54,272 bases of DNA from Devosia insulae DS-56 (GCF_000970465.2 NZ_LAJE02000074.1:1-54272); one strand, 5' to 3'. Numbered from the stretch's first letter, positions 27,473 to 36,701 are shown. Numbers and translations: made by a program. Notes: generated by a model from the sequence alone, not told the origin.

Positions 27473-27921
27473 GGGTGGTTCTCCCGGCTGAACTGCCCCT
27501 CACCCGCCTCGCTGCGCGAGGCACCTTCTCCCTCAAGGGGAGAGGGAGGGCTGGGGCGAGATCGCGCCACATCGCCCCTCTCCCCTTGAGGGAGAGGGTG
27601 CCCGAAGGGCGGGTGAGGGGCCGGATGCAAGGCATGCCAGATCGCGTCAAGCACGCTAGTACGATCGGTGACGAGCTCGTTGTTCCACACGCGGAGCACG
27701 CGATACCCGCGTGACGTCAGCCATGCGTCACGTATCAAGTCACGCTTGTCCTCGGCGTGCTGACTACCGTCGAGCTCGACGATGAGCATGGCGGACGGGC
27801 AGACGAAATCCACGATGAACCGCCCGATCGGTAACTGCCTGCGAAACTTGAAGCCAAGAAAGCGCCGATCGCGAAGCAGCTTCCACATCTGCGCTTCTGC
27901 CTCAGTGGCATTGGTTCGCAT
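27469..27921 (-). CDS. DUF559 domain protein with repeat-encoded C-terminal tail
   Basis: A 150-residue protein with a complete DUF559 domain: MRTNATEAEAQMWKLLRDR, FRRQLPIGRFIVDFVCPSA, LIVELDGSQHAEDKRD and YRVLRVWNNELVTD. This is the Vsr-like nuclease fold. After about residue 100 the protein is translated from palindromic repeat DNA (HPLPQGERGD, then SPPSPLEGEGASRSEAGEGQ). The same SPLEGEGASRSEAGEGQ peptide is encoded upstream of the domain by the second direct repeat, 495 bp away and in the same frame. The ATG at 27921 is a conservative start; TTG codons a little upstream would add a typical LTPTLRLRAKS segment. The stop overlaps VOC2 (ATGA). Confidence 0.8.
   Translation of the reverse strand: MRTNATEAEAQMWKLLRDRRFLGFKFRRQLPIGRFIVDFVCPSAMLIVELDGSQHAEDKRDLIRDAWLTSRGYRVLRVWNNELVTDRTSVLDAIWHALHPAPHPPFGHPLPQGERGDVARSRPSPPSPLEGEGASRSEAGEGQFSRENHP
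27492..27620. repeat. Head-to-head pair of Hyphomicrobiales-type palindromic repeats
   Basis: The copy at 27492–27558 has a CCCCTCACCCG lead, a small hairpin GCCTCGCTGCGCGAGGC, and then the palindrome CTCCCTCAAGGGGAGAGGG. At 27574–27620 an inverted copy follows, in which the small hairpin is replaced by GCCCGAAGGGC. The element is therefore bipartite, with a conserved frame and an interchangeable inner hairpin. This pair forms the 3' part of the DUF559 gene and is translated. Confidence 0.85.
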
Positions 27922-27986
27922 CGACTTGGCGCGGAGGCGCAACGTGGGTGTCAAGCTGGTGCGCCATTCGTCGTGACGGCGATGGT

Positions 27987-28053
27987 ACTGCCCCTCACCC
28001 GCCTCGCTGCGCGAGGCACCCTCTCCCTCAAGGGGAGAGGGAAGGTTGGGGCG
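27987..28053. repeat. Direct repeat upstream of the DUF559 gene
   Basis: This 67-bp stretch matches 27492–27558 at 64 of 67 positions in the same orientation, exactly 495 bp apart. It lies between the cysS stop and the DUF559 start. The two copies bracket the DUF559 domain like the ends of a small cassette. Confidence 0.85.
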
Positions 28054-28070
28054 TGTGTCACGATCTGCAC

Positions 28071-29471
28071 TCACCTCACCACCTCCCACTTGGTCTGGCG
28101 TTGGCCGGCTTCGTCTTTGTAGTCCATCAGTTGGACACCCTGTGTCAGCAATTCAGCCCGGATGGTGTCAGCCTTTGCGAAATCCTTGGCGTTGAGGGCG
28201 GCGAGACGAGCGGCGACGGCTTGTTCGACGCCTTCGGGGGCGTCGGCGGCAGCAGCGGTCAGCAGACCGTCAGTGGTGAAGCCGAGGAATTCCAGCGTGG
28301 CGGCGAGGCAATTGGCGGCGGTTTCGGTGCCGCGATTGGCCTTGCGGGCGACGACGTCCAGCGCCACCGAGGCGCGGTGGAAGTTGAGGTCATCGGTGAG
28401 TTCGGCGACAACCGAGGGCTCGGGCGGGGTGCCGGGCCTGGGCTTGGCAGCGCGCTGCCAGTCGCGCAGCTTTTGCTCGGCTTCCTCCAGGCGCTTGACT
28501 GAGAAGTCGATCGGCTCGCGGTAATGGGTCATCAGCATGGCGAGGCGCAGCACTTCGCCCGGCCACTTACGGCCGCCGAACGTGTCGGTCTCCAACAGCT
28601 CATGCATGGTGATGAAGTTGCCGAGCGATTTCGACATCTTCTGGCCTTCGACCTGCAGGAAGCCGTTATGCAGCCAGTAGTTGGCCATGACCGGCGTGCC
28701 GTGGGCGCAGCGCGACTGGGCGATCTCGTTCTCGTGGTGCGGGAAGATCAGGTCGAGACCGCCGGCGTGGATGTCGAAGACCTGGCCAAGATAGCGCTCG
28801 CTCATCGCCGAGCACTCGATATGCCAGCCAGGGCGCCCCCTGCCCCACGGACTATCCCAACCGGGTTCCTCGGCGCTGGACTGCTTCCACAGCACGAAAT
28901 CGGCGGGGTTCTTCTTGTGCGCGTCGACCGCGATGCGGGCGCCGGCGAGATTGTCCTCGAGGTTGCGGCCACTGAGCTTGCCGTAGTCGGGCATGGAGCC
29001 GACGTCGAACAAGACTTCGCCGGCGGCCTCATAGGCGTGACGGCTGCCGATCAGGGTTGAGATCAGCGACTGCATCTCGGGGATGAAGTCGGTGGCGCGC
29101 GGCTGATGGTCGGGCTCGAGCGTGCCGAGCGCCGCGACATCCTTGAAGTACTGGTCGGCGGTCTTCTCGGTGACCTTGCGGATCGCCTCGTTGAGCGGCA
29201 GACCGGGGTAATCGCGGACAGCGCGGGCGTTGATCTTGTCATCGACGTCCGTGATGTTGCGGGCATAGGTGACGTGATCGGCGCCGTAGACATGGCGCAG
29301 CAGCCGGTACAGCAGATCGAAGACGATCACCGGGCGGGCGTTGCCGATATGGGCGTAGTCGTAGACCGTCGGCCCGCACACATACATGCGGACATTGTTG
29401 GGATCGATGGGGACAAAGTCCTCCTTCGCCCGGGTCAGCGTGTTGTGGAGCTTCAGTGTGGTTTGGCCCAA
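28071..29471 (-). CDS. cysS: Cysteine–tRNA ligase
   Basis: A 466-residue class I aminoacyl-tRNA synthetase that charges tRNA-Cys. It shows the HIGH-type motif [12 protein letters not shown], the KMSKS motif [11 protein letters not shown] and the zinc ligands in [19 protein letters not shown] and [11 protein letters not shown]. The length is standard. The TTG at 29471, preceded by GGA about 9 nt upstream, is the best start ([19 protein letters not shown]); the longer open frame to 29573 runs through a REP-like repeat. It heads the long minus-strand gene train that leads through DUF559, VOC and GFA genes to cimA. Confidence 0.95.
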   Translation of the reverse strand: MGQTTLKLHNTLTRAKEDFVPIDPNNVRMYVCGPTVYDYAHIGNARPVIVFDLLYRLLRHVYGADHVTYARNITDVDDKINARAVRDYPGLPLNEAIRKVTEKTADQYFKDVAALGTLEPDHQPRATDFIPEMQSLISTLIGSRHAYEAAGEVLFDVGSMPDYGKLSGRNLEDNLAGARIAVDAHKKNPADFVLWKQSSAEEPGWDSPWGRGRPGWHIECSAMSERYLGQVFDIHAGGLDLIFPHHENEIAQSRCAHGTPVMANYWLHNGFLQVEGQKMSKSLGNFITMHELLETDTFGGRKWPGEVLRLAMLMTHYREPIDFSVKRLEEAEQKLRDWQRAAKPRPGTPPEPSVVAELTDDLNFHRASVALDVVARKANRGTETAANCLAATLEFLGFTTDGLLTAAAADAPEGVEQAVAARLAALNAKDFAKADTIRAELLTQGVQLMDYKDEAGQRQTKWEVVR

Positions 29472-29535
29472 AGTTACAGTTCCTCGCGCACGATCGGTTC
29501 TTGAATGGTCGCGCTGTCGAGGTGGAAAGGCCTGC

Positions 29536-29560
29536 GATCCCCGCCTTCGCGGGGACAGGC
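29536..29560. repeat. Single REP-like palindrome (relative of the 4955–5036 element)
   Basis: GATCCCCGCCTTCGCGGGGA is a hairpin matching the REP-like element at 5014–5036. It lies just upstream of cysS. Between it and the next gene (29561–29731) I see no supported coding sequence; a minus-strand frame ending at 29613 encodes a short hydrophobic peptide but lacks a start with a ribosome binding site. Confidence 0.6.
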
Positions 29561-29731
29561 TTGTTCCTGACAACGCTCCACGCGCTCGCGGACGGGTTCT
29601 TCGGACTAGAGATCAGAGGATGAAGAAAACCGCGCCGCCAGCAATGCTTAGCGGATAATAATGCAGCCGGTAATGCAGTTCGCGGTGCCGGTTTTCATGG
29701 CGCGCAATGTGACCGCAGCGCCGCCAAAAAG

Positions 29732-29755
29732 CAAGGGGCGCCGCAGCGCCCCTTG
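29732..29755 (-). terminator. Intrinsic terminator of the 29765–30211 gene
   Basis: Arms CAAGGGGCGC and GCGCCCCTTG form a perfect stem 9 nt after the stop codon. On the minus strand CTTTTT follows directly. Confidence 0.9.
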
Positions 29756-29764
29756 ATCGATGGG

Positions 29765-30211
29765 TTATTGCGGCGTTGCCGGAGCCGCGGGATCGGCCGG
29801 CGCCGGTGCTGCCGGATCGGCGGCAGGCGGGGTAACGGCCTGCATGGCGGCGGTGACCTCGGGGCTGGCGAAGCAGGTGGTCAGGCCCTCGCGGGCGAGC
29901 TCAGTGACCTGTTCGTAGCTGCCATGGGCGGTATGAGCTTCGTCGGTGCCTTCGCCCCGGAGGTCGGCGGCGAGAATATCGACATCCTTCTGCGGCATGT
30001 CCTTGAAGGCGCCGGTCAGGCAACCGCAGAGCGGCGTGAGGATCAGCGATGAATCGACCCCCTCAGGCACTTCGCCAAGCAGGAAGGCTTCTGCCGCAAG
30101 GCAGGTCTGGTTGAACCCGGTGAAGTCGGCGGGGGTCTGCGCCTGCACGGCAGGGGTGAGGGAAACAGCGATCAGGCCGGCGAGAGCGGCGAAAGCGATG
30201 CGAACTTGCAA
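29765..30211 (-). CDS. Secreted protein of unknown function with conserved-looking cysteines
   Basis: A 148-residue protein with a signal peptide (LQVRIAFAALAGLIAVSLTP, cleavage near VQAQ). The mature domain has four cysteines (TCLAAE, LCGCLTG and TTCFAS) that could form two disulfides in the periplasm, and a low-complexity tail of Pro, Ala and Asp (PAADPAAPAPADPAAPATPQ). I do not recognise the family. The TTG at 30211 is chosen because a GGAG ribosome binding site lies 7 nt upstream and the signal peptide begins there. Confidence 0.65.
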   Translation of the reverse strand: MQVRIAFAALAGLIAVSLTPAVQAQTPADFTGFNQTCLAAEAFLLGEVPEGVDSSLILTPLCGCLTGAFKDMPQKDVDILAADLRGEGTDEAHTAHGSYEQVTELAREGLTTCFASPEVTAAMQAVTPPAADPAAPAPADPAAPATPQ

Positions 30212-30290
30212 AGTGGTACTCCAGCGACAAGGCGCGATGCTCTGCACCTAAGCACAGAACCTCTGCCCGGCCACTCCAGAAAAGCAGAGA

Positions 30291-30310
30291 AAGGGCCGCG
30301 AACGGCCCTT
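30291..30310 (-). terminator. Intrinsic terminator of the cytochrome c' gene
   Basis: Arms AAGGGCCG and CGGCCCTT around a CGAA loop lie 22 nt past the cytochrome c' stop on the minus strand and are followed there by a T/C-rich tract (TTCTCTGCTTTT). Confidence 0.8.
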
Positions 30311-30332
30311 CTGTCGCCCAATTCGCCGAGAC

Positions 30333-30806
30333 TCAGCTCTTCTGGCGGAACGTCTGGTGACACTGGCCGCAGGTGGCCCCGACCGCCTTGATGGCGTCGG
30401 CATAGGCAGTGGCATCGCCCGCAGTGGCCGCAGTCTTCATGGCAGTGGCGGCGGTAACAGCGGTGACGAGGATGGCCTGGAAGTCGGCGTTCTTCTCCCA
30501 GATGACCGGCAGCGCCCCGGTATCCCCTACCGCCGACCCTTCCGGGAACAGCACGGTCAGGTTGGAGAGGTTGGCGATCAGGTGATCGGCGGCGGTGACC
30601 GCCTCGGCGCCGCTGAGGGCGCCAGCGCCCTTCAGGATGCCCCCATCCTCCTTCATGATAGCCTGGCGCTTGGCCACCATCTCTTCGGGGCTCAGCGCTG
30701 CAAGCGCCGGATCGGTGGTGATGGTGATGTCCTGGGCGAATGAAAGGGTAGTGACGGCAGCCACGACAATCGTCAGCGCGAACGCTGTGAGCCTATTCGA
30801 CGGCAT
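30333..30806 (-). CDS. Cytochrome c' (class II c-type cytochrome)
   Basis: A 157-residue periplasmic haem protein. The signal peptide is about residues 1–24 (ending LSFAQ). A four-helix bundle follows, with the haem-binding C-x-x-C-H motif close to the C-terminus (GATCGQCHQTFRQK), the hallmark of class II cytochromes c. Other class features are the VAKRQAIMKEDGG helix and the central IWEKNADFQA. Cytochromes c' bind NO or CO and may help in nitrosative stress defence; this one is monocistronic, with its own terminator, and gives no further hint. An AGGAG ribosome binding site precedes the start. Confidence 0.9.
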   Translation of the reverse strand: MPSNRLTAFALTIVVAAVTTLSFAQDITITTDPALAALSPEEMVAKRQAIMKEDGGILKGAGALSGAEAVTAADHLIANLSNLTVLFPEGSAVGDTGALPVIWEKNADFQAILVTAVTAATAMKTAATAGDATAYADAIKAVGATCGQCHQTFRQKS

Positions 30807-31084
30807 ATCGGCAACTCCTGGAGGTCCTGGGAACGGGCCTGGTGACGCTGGATTGTGAAGCAGTCACGGCTGCTTGGCAGAATCCACAGAGGAGCCTAGC
30901 TGCGAATTTCGCCATTGACAGCCCGCCGATTTTCACAAACTCCGGCGACCCTGGTCACGGCTGCGTTACCGTCGCAAAGCAACGTTGCGAGGGCGGTCAC
31001 GAGACGTTAACCGGCGCTCGTGCTGTGCTATTGCTAGCTACGAATCTCGCGGCGCTGTCTCGCTTTAGGCGTATTGGCCGAGTA

Positions 31085-31180
31085 GAGCATTTGCCGCTTC
31101 TATGAAGCGCCGAAATGCTCCAAGTCTTTGGGTTTTCGCGCTTTCGAACCGGAAAAGCCTGCAACTTTTCCTGAAAGCGC
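31085..31180. repeat. Composite intergenic palindrome (two nested inverted repeats)
   Basis: Within the 409-bp gap between cytochrome c' and the DUF2865 gene, two inverted repeats lie in a row. The first has arms GAGCATTTGCCGCTTC and GAAGCGCCGAAATGCTC (31085–31120). The second has GCGCTTTC and GGAAAA paired with TTTTCC and GAAAGCGC (31138–31180). The second resembles dispersed palindromes I associate with rhizobial intergenic regions. The rest of the gap shows no gene; a TTGACA hexamer at about 30913 is a weak promoter candidate. Confidence 0.6.
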
Positions 31181-31214
31181 TCTGGCGGAGGGCCACACGA
31201 TCCGGTTCGAACTG

Positions 31215-32375
31215 ATGACCCGCGCCCACTTACGCGCCTCCGCCCTTCTGGTCCGCTTTGCCCTGCTGTTGTTCGTGGCATGGGCGGGCCTCGTGATCGA
31301 TGTGTCGACTGCCTACGCGCAGGCCGACAGCTGCGCGCGCCTGCAGGCGACGCTGCGCTCACTCGACCGGAACTCGGACTTCCAGAATTCGCAAGGCGGC
31401 GCGCTGAAGCGGCTGCAGCGCGAAGTGCAGCGTTCCGAAAGCGCCTATGTGCGCCAGGGCTGCAACGACGATGCCAAGGCCGGCAGGAGACTCACGCCCG
31501 AATGCCGGTCGTTGGCGCGCGACGTGCTGCGCGGCCGCGAGGAAGTGCAGCAGCTGTCGCAGAGCGTCAGCACCGGTGAGGCAGTGGCACAGCAGCGCGA
31601 AGCGATCCTGCAGGAGATGGCGCGCTTCGATTGCGATGGCCGATCCCGTGTGCAGGTGCAGCGCGGCGACCGCGGCAACCTGTTCGAGCGGCTGTTCGGC
31701 GTGTTCACCGATGGCGATGACGGCGCCGGCGGCATCCGGGGCGAAGAGTTCAACCCGTATGGCGATTATCACACGGTACGGACGCTGTGCGTGCGCAAGA
31801 CCGACGGGTTCTGGTGGCCGATCAGCTATTCGACGCTGGTGGATTATGTCGCCAACGACGCGCAGCAATGCCGGGCGATGTGTCCGGGACTGGATGTCGA
31901 TCTCTATTATTACGACAACCCCGGGCAGGAACCGGAGCAGATGATCAACGAGTGGGGCGAGCCCTATTCGTCGCTGCCCAACGCCTTCAAGTTCCGTACC
32001 GAGTTCGACACCACCAACAAATGCACCTCGACGCAGGACCAGGGCGCCATCACGCTGGCGGAGCTTGCCGGTGGCGGGACACGCGCCATGGTGACGTTCC
32101 GTGGCGCGACCTTCCCGCTACCACTACGGGACGGGCGCCGGATTTCTCCTACTGTCGCGACGGTGACCCAGGTGGCCGAGCTGACGCAGTTCGTCGACGT
32201 GCCGCTGCCGCGCCCGCGTCCGGCCGCGCCGGGCGAAACCCCCAAGCCGGTGGTCGCCGTGGTGGCGCCGGCGGCGCCCGACCAGCCCGGGCGGATCGTT
32301 CAGTTCGGCGACAAGCGGGTCAGGGTAGTCGGGCCAGACACTCCGTACGCCCCACAAGTGGCAGCAGGGACTTGA
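31215..32375 (+). CDS. DUF2865 domain exported protein
   Basis: A 386-residue protein with an N-terminal signal or anchor (about residues 8–32, [17 protein letters not shown]). A helical region with many Gln and Arg residues follows (about residues 35–140), then the conserved DUF2865 block with [20 protein letters not shown] and [21 protein letters not shown], and a proline-rich tail. Several cysteines suggest periplasmic disulfides. DUF2865 is characteristic of Hyphomicrobiales and has no known function. The ATG at 31215 is preferred because the frame upstream comes from a repeat element. The last 56 bp overlap the convergent gltX gene. Confidence 0.85.
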   Translation: MTRAHLRASALLVRFALLLFVAWAGLVIDVSTAYAQADSCARLQATLRSLDRNSDFQNSQGGALKRLQREVQRSESAYVRQGCNDDAKAGRRLTPECRSLARDVLRGREEVQQLSQSVSTGEAVAQQREAILQEMARFDCDGRSRVQVQRGDRGNLFERLFGVFTDGDDGAGGIRGEEFNPYGDYHTVRTLCVRKTDGFWWPISYSTLVDYVANDAQQCRAMCPGLDVDLYYYDNPGQEPEQMINEWGEPYSSLPNAFKFRTEFDTTNKCTSTQDQGAITLAELAGGGTRAMVTFRGATFPLPLRDGRRISPTVATVTQVAELTQFVDVPLPRPRPAAPGETPKPVVAVVAPAAPDQPGRIVQFGDKRVRVVGPDTPYAPQVAAGT

Positions 32376-33645
32376 GTTCGGGCCCCTGCTCCCGGCCGGT
32401 GACGGCCAGGCGCAGCGGGTGGAACAGCGCCCTGCCCTTGCGGCCGGTGGCGGTCTTCACGGCTTCGGTCCATTTCGACCAGGTGGTTTCGTCCCACGGC
32501 TCGGCCGGCAACAGTTCGCGCGCCGCGCGCAGGAAGTCGCGATCCTCGTCGGCGACCACCGGCGTGACCGGGCCGGAAACCAGCGTCGCGAGATCGACGA
32601 TATCGGCGAACACCGCGAGGTTGCCGCGCAGCGCCAGCCACAGCGGCTCGGAGGCGAAGCCGAGCGCTTCGAGGCGCGGTCTCGCCGCGTCGTAGGGCAT
32701 CTGGTGCAGGATGCGGGCGTTGAGGCTCGAGAGCTCCGCCGGATCGAAGCGGGCGGAGCCGTGCGACACGGCTTCGAGCGTGAACACCTGGCCGAGTGCC
32801 GACAAATCCGGATAGGGCTCGAGCGGCAGGCTGGTGCCGGTGAGCACGGCGGCCATGGCGACGGCCATCGGCTCGTAACCGGCCTCGCGCAACTCCTGAA
32901 GTGACAGCGAACCGAGGCGCTTGGAGAGCCCCTCGCCATCAGCCCCGGTCAGCAGGTTATGGTGAGCGAAGTTCGGGACCTGGCCACCCAGGGCCTCGAA
33001 GATCTCGATCTGCGTGCCGGTGTTGCTGACGTGGTCTTCGCCACGGATCACGTGGGTGATGCTGAGCTCAATGTCGTCGACCACCGAGGGCAGCGTGTAG
33101 AGATAGGAGCCATCGGCGCGCACCAGCACCGGATCGGACATCGAGGCGGTATTGACGATCTGCGGGCCCTTGATCAGGTCGTTGAAGGCGACCGGGCGAC
33201 CATCGAGCTTGAAGCGCCAGTGGGGCTTTCTGCCCTCTGCCTCGTACTTCGCCCGCTGCTCGGGCGTGAGCTGCAACGCAGCGCGGTCATAGACCGGCGG
33301 ACGGCCGAGCAGGCGGGCGCGGGCGCGCTTGCTGTCCAGCTCCTCCTCGGTCTCGTAGGCCGGGTAGAGGCGGCCGGCGGCGATCAGCTTGTCGCGCGCC
33401 GCGCCATAGAGCGCAGTGCGGTCGGACTGGCGGACTTTCAGGTCAGGAACGATGCCCAGCCAGCTCAGGTCAGTGTGAATGCCCTCGGCGAAGGCTTCCG
33501 TGGAGCGGGCGGCGTCGGTGTCGTCGAGACGCAGGATGTAGCGGCCGCCGGTCGATTTGGCGAACAGCCAGTTCATCAGCGCCGGGCGGGCATTGCCGAG
33601 GTGCAGGCGGCCGGTAGGGGACGGGGCGTAGCGGACGGTGGTCAT
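32320..33645 (-). CDS. gltX: Glutamate–tRNA ligase (short second-type GluRS)
   Basis: A 441-residue class I synthetase. The HIGH-type motif is [19 protein letters not shown] and the KMSKS-type motif is [12 protein letters not shown]. Tight binding-pocket features [10 protein letters not shown] and [10 protein letters not shown] are present. Alphaproteobacteria commonly carry two GluRS genes; the shorter length and the S-K-R-L-G-S form match the second type, so this enzyme may charge tRNA-Glu, tRNA-Gln or both, feeding the amidotransferase route. Which tRNAs it charges cannot be decided from sequence. Its 3' end overlaps the DUF2865 gene on the other strand by 56 bp. Confidence 0.92.
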   Translation of the reverse strand: MTTVRYAPSPTGRLHLGNARPALMNWLFAKSTGGRYILRLDDTDAARSTEAFAEGIHTDLSWLGIVPDLKVRQSDRTALYGAARDKLIAAGRLYPAYETEEELDSKRARARLLGRPPVYDRAALQLTPEQRAKYEAEGRKPHWRFKLDGRPVAFNDLIKGPQIVNTASMSDPVLVRADGSYLYTLPSVVDDIELSITHVIRGEDHVSNTGTQIEIFEALGGQVPNFAHHNLLTGADGEGLSKRLGSLSLQELREAGYEPMAVAMAAVLTGTSLPLEPYPDLSALGQVFTLEAVSHGSARFDPAELSSLNARILHQMPYDAARPRLEALGFASEPLWLALRGNLAVFADIVDLATLVSGPVTPVVADEDRDFLRAARELLPAEPWDETTWSKWTEAVKTATGRKGRALFHPLRLAVTGREQGPELKSLLPLVGRTECLARLP

Positions 33646-33661
33646 GGGGTGGCAACACTTT

Positions 33662-33735
33662 CGGCAATCGGCAGTCGGCAATCGGCAGTCGCAACAGCAG
33701 CAAGTTCGACTGCCGACTGCCGATTGCCGACTGCC
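33662..33735. repeat. Long inverted repeat between nadE and gltX built of CGGCAATCGGCAGT units
   Basis: Each arm (33662–33691 and 33707–33735) is itself a tandem of GGCAATCGGCAGTC-like units. The two arms are reverse complements over about 29 bp around a 15-nt spacer. It lies between two co-directional genes, so it could form a strong RNA hairpin that reduces read-through from nadE into gltX. Such GGCAATC/GGCAGTC palindromes are known as dispersed low-complexity repeats in many genomes. Confidence 0.8.
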
Positions 33736-33754
33736 CGAGCGTGTGCTCGACGGC

Positions 33755-35470
33755 TCATTCCAGACCCTTGCTGTCCAGCCGGCCGATCGGTTCGGCGATC
33801 AGGTTCTCGTCGCGATAACCGTTGGTGATCGGGTAGCGGCGGCCCAAGCCAAAAGCCTTGCGGGAGATCTTCACGCCGGGAGCGGACTGACGACGCTTGT
33901 ATTCGGCGATGTTCAGCAGTTTCTCGATGCGCTTGACCAGGGCGCGGTCGAAGCGGCCTTCGCCGCGCTGCACCACTTCGGCGACGCTGAGCTCGAGCTC
34001 GACCAGGCCGACGAGGATTTCGTCGAGGATCGGGTATGGCGGCAGCGAGTCCTGGTCGGTCTGGTTGGGACGGAGTTCCGCCGAAGGCGCCTTGTCGATG
34101 ATGTTCTGGGTGATCACCAACCCATCCGGGCCGAGGCAATCGGCCGGCCGGTGCTTGTTGCGCCAGTCGGCCAGCTCATAGACACGCATCTTCAGCATGT
34201 CCTTGATCGGATTGAAGCCGCCGTTCATGTCGCCATAGATGGTGGCGTAACCAACCGCCATCTCGGACTTGTTGCCGGTGGTGAGCAGGAGCGAGCCGAG
34301 CTTGTTGGAGACCGCCATCAGGTAGACGCCGCGCATGCGCGACTGGATGTTTTCCTCGGTGAGGTCCTCAGGGCGGTTGCCGAAGACTGGCTGCAGCTCG
34401 CTGAGCGCGGCTTCGACCGGATCGCCGATCGACACGACGTCGTAGCGCACGCCAAGCCGCTCGGCGCAGTCGCGCGCGTCGGCGAGGCTCTCCTCGGAGG
34501 TATAGCGATAGGGCAGCATCAGGCAGTGAACGTTGTCGGCGCCGATGGCATCGACCGCCATGGCGGCGACAATGGCGCTGTCGATGCCGCCGGAAAGGCC
34601 GAGCACGACGGACTTGAAGCCGTTCTTCTTGACGTAGTCACGCAGGCCGAGCACGCAGGCGCGCCAGGGCGCTTCGTCGACGCTCGACAGCGGAGTGACG
34701 TGCGGGTCGGTGCAGCGCCAGCCATCCTCGGTGCGGGCCCAGTTCGACATCAGGATTTCGGGCTCGAAGCTCTTGGCCTGGACGACGAGGCGGCCGCCCG
34801 GCTCGATGCCGAAGCTGGCGCCGTCATAGACCAGCTCGTCCTGACCGCCGACCTGGTTGAGATAGAGCAGCGGCACGTTGTCTTCGGCGACGCGATCGGT
34901 GACCAGCTTGTAGCGGGTGGCCTGCTTGTTGCGCCAATAGGGCGAGCCGTTGGGGCAGAGCAGGATGCGTGCCCCGTGATCGACGAGGTGAGCACAGACT
35001 TCCGGATGCCAGATATCCTCGCAGATCGGAATGCCGATCGAGACCCCCTTGATGGTCACCGGCTCCTGCAGGTCGGCGCGCTCGAAATAACGCTTCTCGT
35101 AGAAGATGTCGTCGTTGGGCAGCTCGCGCTTGTAGCGCCGGGCGGTGATGGCGCCGGCTTCGCAGACCACCACGGCGTTGAACAGCTTGCCGCCCTCGCG
35201 CCAGATCGTTGGCATGATGGCGGTGACGCTGGTGCCCGCGGTGGCGCGGGCAAAATCCTCGGCGGCAGCCATCGCGTCGGCGATGAAACGCGGCTTGAAC
35301 AGCAGGTCGTCGGGGAAGTAGCCGGTGAGGAACAGTTCGGAGAACAGCAGGATGTCGGCGCCCTGCCCGGCCGCGTCGGCCAGCGTCGCTTTGGCCAGCG
35401 CCAGATTCTGCGCGATGGCGCCGACCGTCGGATTGAGTTGCGCGAGGGCGATACGGAGACGATCGGTCAC
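33755..35470 (-). CDS. nadE: Glutamine-hydrolysing NAD+ synthase
   Basis: A 571-residue two-domain enzyme that amidates nicotinate adenine dinucleotide to NAD. The N-terminal nitrilase-type glutaminase domain (about residues 1–260) has its catalytic triad in FSELFLTGY (Glu), [10 protein letters not shown] (Lys) and [10 protein letters not shown] (Cys). The C-terminal synthetase domain has the ATP-binding loop [11 protein letters not shown], then [12 protein letters not shown]. Both halves are complete, so ammonia can come from glutamine. The GTG at 35470 fits the family start; a TTG at 35503 is less likely. nadC is elsewhere in the window. Confidence 0.94.
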   Translation of the reverse strand: MTDRLRIALAQLNPTVGAIAQNLALAKATLADAAGQGADILLFSELFLTGYFPDDLLFKPRFIADAMAAAEDFARATAGTSVTAIMPTIWREGGKLFNAVVVCEAGAITARRYKRELPNDDIFYEKRYFERADLQEPVTIKGVSIGIPICEDIWHPEVCAHLVDHGARILLCPNGSPYWRNKQATRYKLVTDRVAEDNVPLLYLNQVGGQDELVYDGASFGIEPGGRLVVQAKSFEPEILMSNWARTEDGWRCTDPHVTPLSSVDEAPWRACVLGLRDYVKKNGFKSVVLGLSGGIDSAIVAAMAVDAIGADNVHCLMLPYRYTSEESLADARDCAERLGVRYDVVSIGDPVEAALSELQPVFGNRPEDLTEENIQSRMRGVYLMAVSNKLGSLLLTTGNKSEMAVGYATIYGDMNGGFNPIKDMLKMRVYELADWRNKHRPADCLGPDGLVITQNIIDKAPSAELRPNQTDQDSLPPYPILDEILVGLVELELSVAEVVQRGEGRFDRALVKRIEKLLNIAEYKRRQSAPGVKISRKAFGLGRRYPITNGYRDENLIAEPIGRLDSKGLE

Positions 35471-35561
35471 GTGGAAAATCCGAGCCGTTTGAAAACGCGG
35501 CAAGACTTATCCGCTCACCCCGGTCGGGGCAAGCGGACAGCCGGTCATGGAGAATCTGAGA

Positions 35562-36701
35562 TCAGAACCGGTAGGTCAGCTCGGCGAGCAGGCCATAGCG
35601 GAACAGCTGGAAGGGGTTTTCGGTCTGGATGTAGTCGTCCAGCTCCAGGGTGGGCGCCGAATAAAGCGGATCAGCCGGGATCGTGTCCGCTGGATCGTCG
35701 GAATCGGGGTCGTCGACTTCGGGCTGGATTTGCGGTGCCGTCACCAGAGCGCCGGTATAGGTTGCGTCGTAGGTGCCCTGCACATACCAGGCACGGCCGC
35801 CAAGCCTCAGCGTGATGTTCTCGGTCGGATGGAAGCCAGCCATGAGCTCTGCCATGCCGCCGTAGCCCCAGCCGGTGATTTCGGTTGCCGAGGCCTTGAA
35901 GAACAGTGGAGCGCAGGCGTCCGGCGCGAGCACCGGACATCCGGTGTACGGTCCAAGCGTGCCGTCACTGCTTCCGGCGTGGCCACCCAGGACGCCGTTG
36001 ATCGTGGCAAACGGCACAGCAGCGACTTCGGCGCTGATGTCGAAGAAGTCGCTGACTTCCGCCTTGCCGCTCAGACCCAGGCGCAACATGTGCAACTCGA
36101 GCTTGTCGTCGACGCTGTCACCGGGGAGCGACCAGACGCCGGTGTCCTCGCTATAGGCGATGTCGCCTGCACTCGTCGCCGTGGTGTAGTTGGCACGCGA
36201 AGTGCGAGGCGAGTTGTTCCAGTAGTTGTAGCCGACGAAGACGCCGGCGCCGGTCCCCTGACCATCGCTGAAGGCGTTCCAGCCGAAATCCGCACCGCCA
36301 TAGCCGAGCTGGCCATCGGTCACCGGAGCGCTGGAATAGGGATCGGTGAACTCGCCGTTGATGGCCGCGGAATAACCGACCCAGCCCTTGGCGTAGGTAC
36401 TGGTGGAATCTTCCTCGACCCGGATATGGGCTTCGACCGAATGTGCATTGTCGGACTCCGAGAACGTCTCGCCGCCCAGTTCGAAATTCTGGCTGCCCCA
36501 CGAATACCAGTAGCGTAGGCCGGTCTCGATATGGATGCCGTCGCTCTCGTCGCCCATCTCGGTCCAGTCCTTGGGCTCGGTCGAGTAGGCGCCGCGATAG
36601 ACCTCCTCAGGCGACCAGTCCTCCCCCCAATCGGCGGCCAAGGCCGAGCTGCCGATAGCGGCAGCAAGAACGGCGAGACTGGTTGCCAGACGGATGGACA
36701 T
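35562..36701 (-). CDS. Predicted outer-membrane beta-barrel protein
   Basis: A 379-residue exported protein. The signal peptide (MSIRLATSLAVLAAAIGSSA, cleavage near ALAAD) is followed by alternating aromatic and polar strands such as GLRYWYSWGSQNFELGG, ITLRLGGRAWYVQGTY and the C-terminal FRYGLLAELTYRF. The final Phe and strand pattern are typical of BAM-assembled barrels. Acidic inserts (PEVDDPDSDDPADTIPADP) probably form surface loops, and two cysteines (TGCPVLAPDACAP) may close one loop. I do not recognise a named family. It is monocistronic, between nadE and a divergent response regulator. Confidence 0.7.
   Translation of the reverse strand: MSIRLATSLAVLAAAIGSSALAADWGEDWSPEEVYRGAYSTEPKDWTEMGDESDGIHIETGLRYWYSWGSQNFELGGETFSESDNAHSVEAHIRVEEDSTSTYAKGWVGYSAAINGEFTDPYSSAPVTDGQLGYGGADFGWNAFSDGQGTGAGVFVGYNYWNNSPRTSRANYTTATSAGDIAYSEDTGVWSLPGDSVDDKLELHMLRLGLSGKAEVSDFFDISAEVAAVPFATINGVLGGHAGSSDGTLGPYTGCPVLAPDACAPLFFKASATEITGWGYGGMAELMAGFHPTENITLRLGGRAWYVQGTYDATYTGALVTAPQIQPEVDDPDSDDPADTIPADPLYSAPTLELDDYIQTENPFQLFRYGLLAELTYRF

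Noticed and set aside
29613-29705. Minus-strand mini-frame ending in a hydrophobic peptide (PLSIAGGAVFFIL)
   Set aside because: It looks like a small membrane protein, but there is no ATG, GTG or TTG with a ribosome binding site in frame after the upstream terminator.
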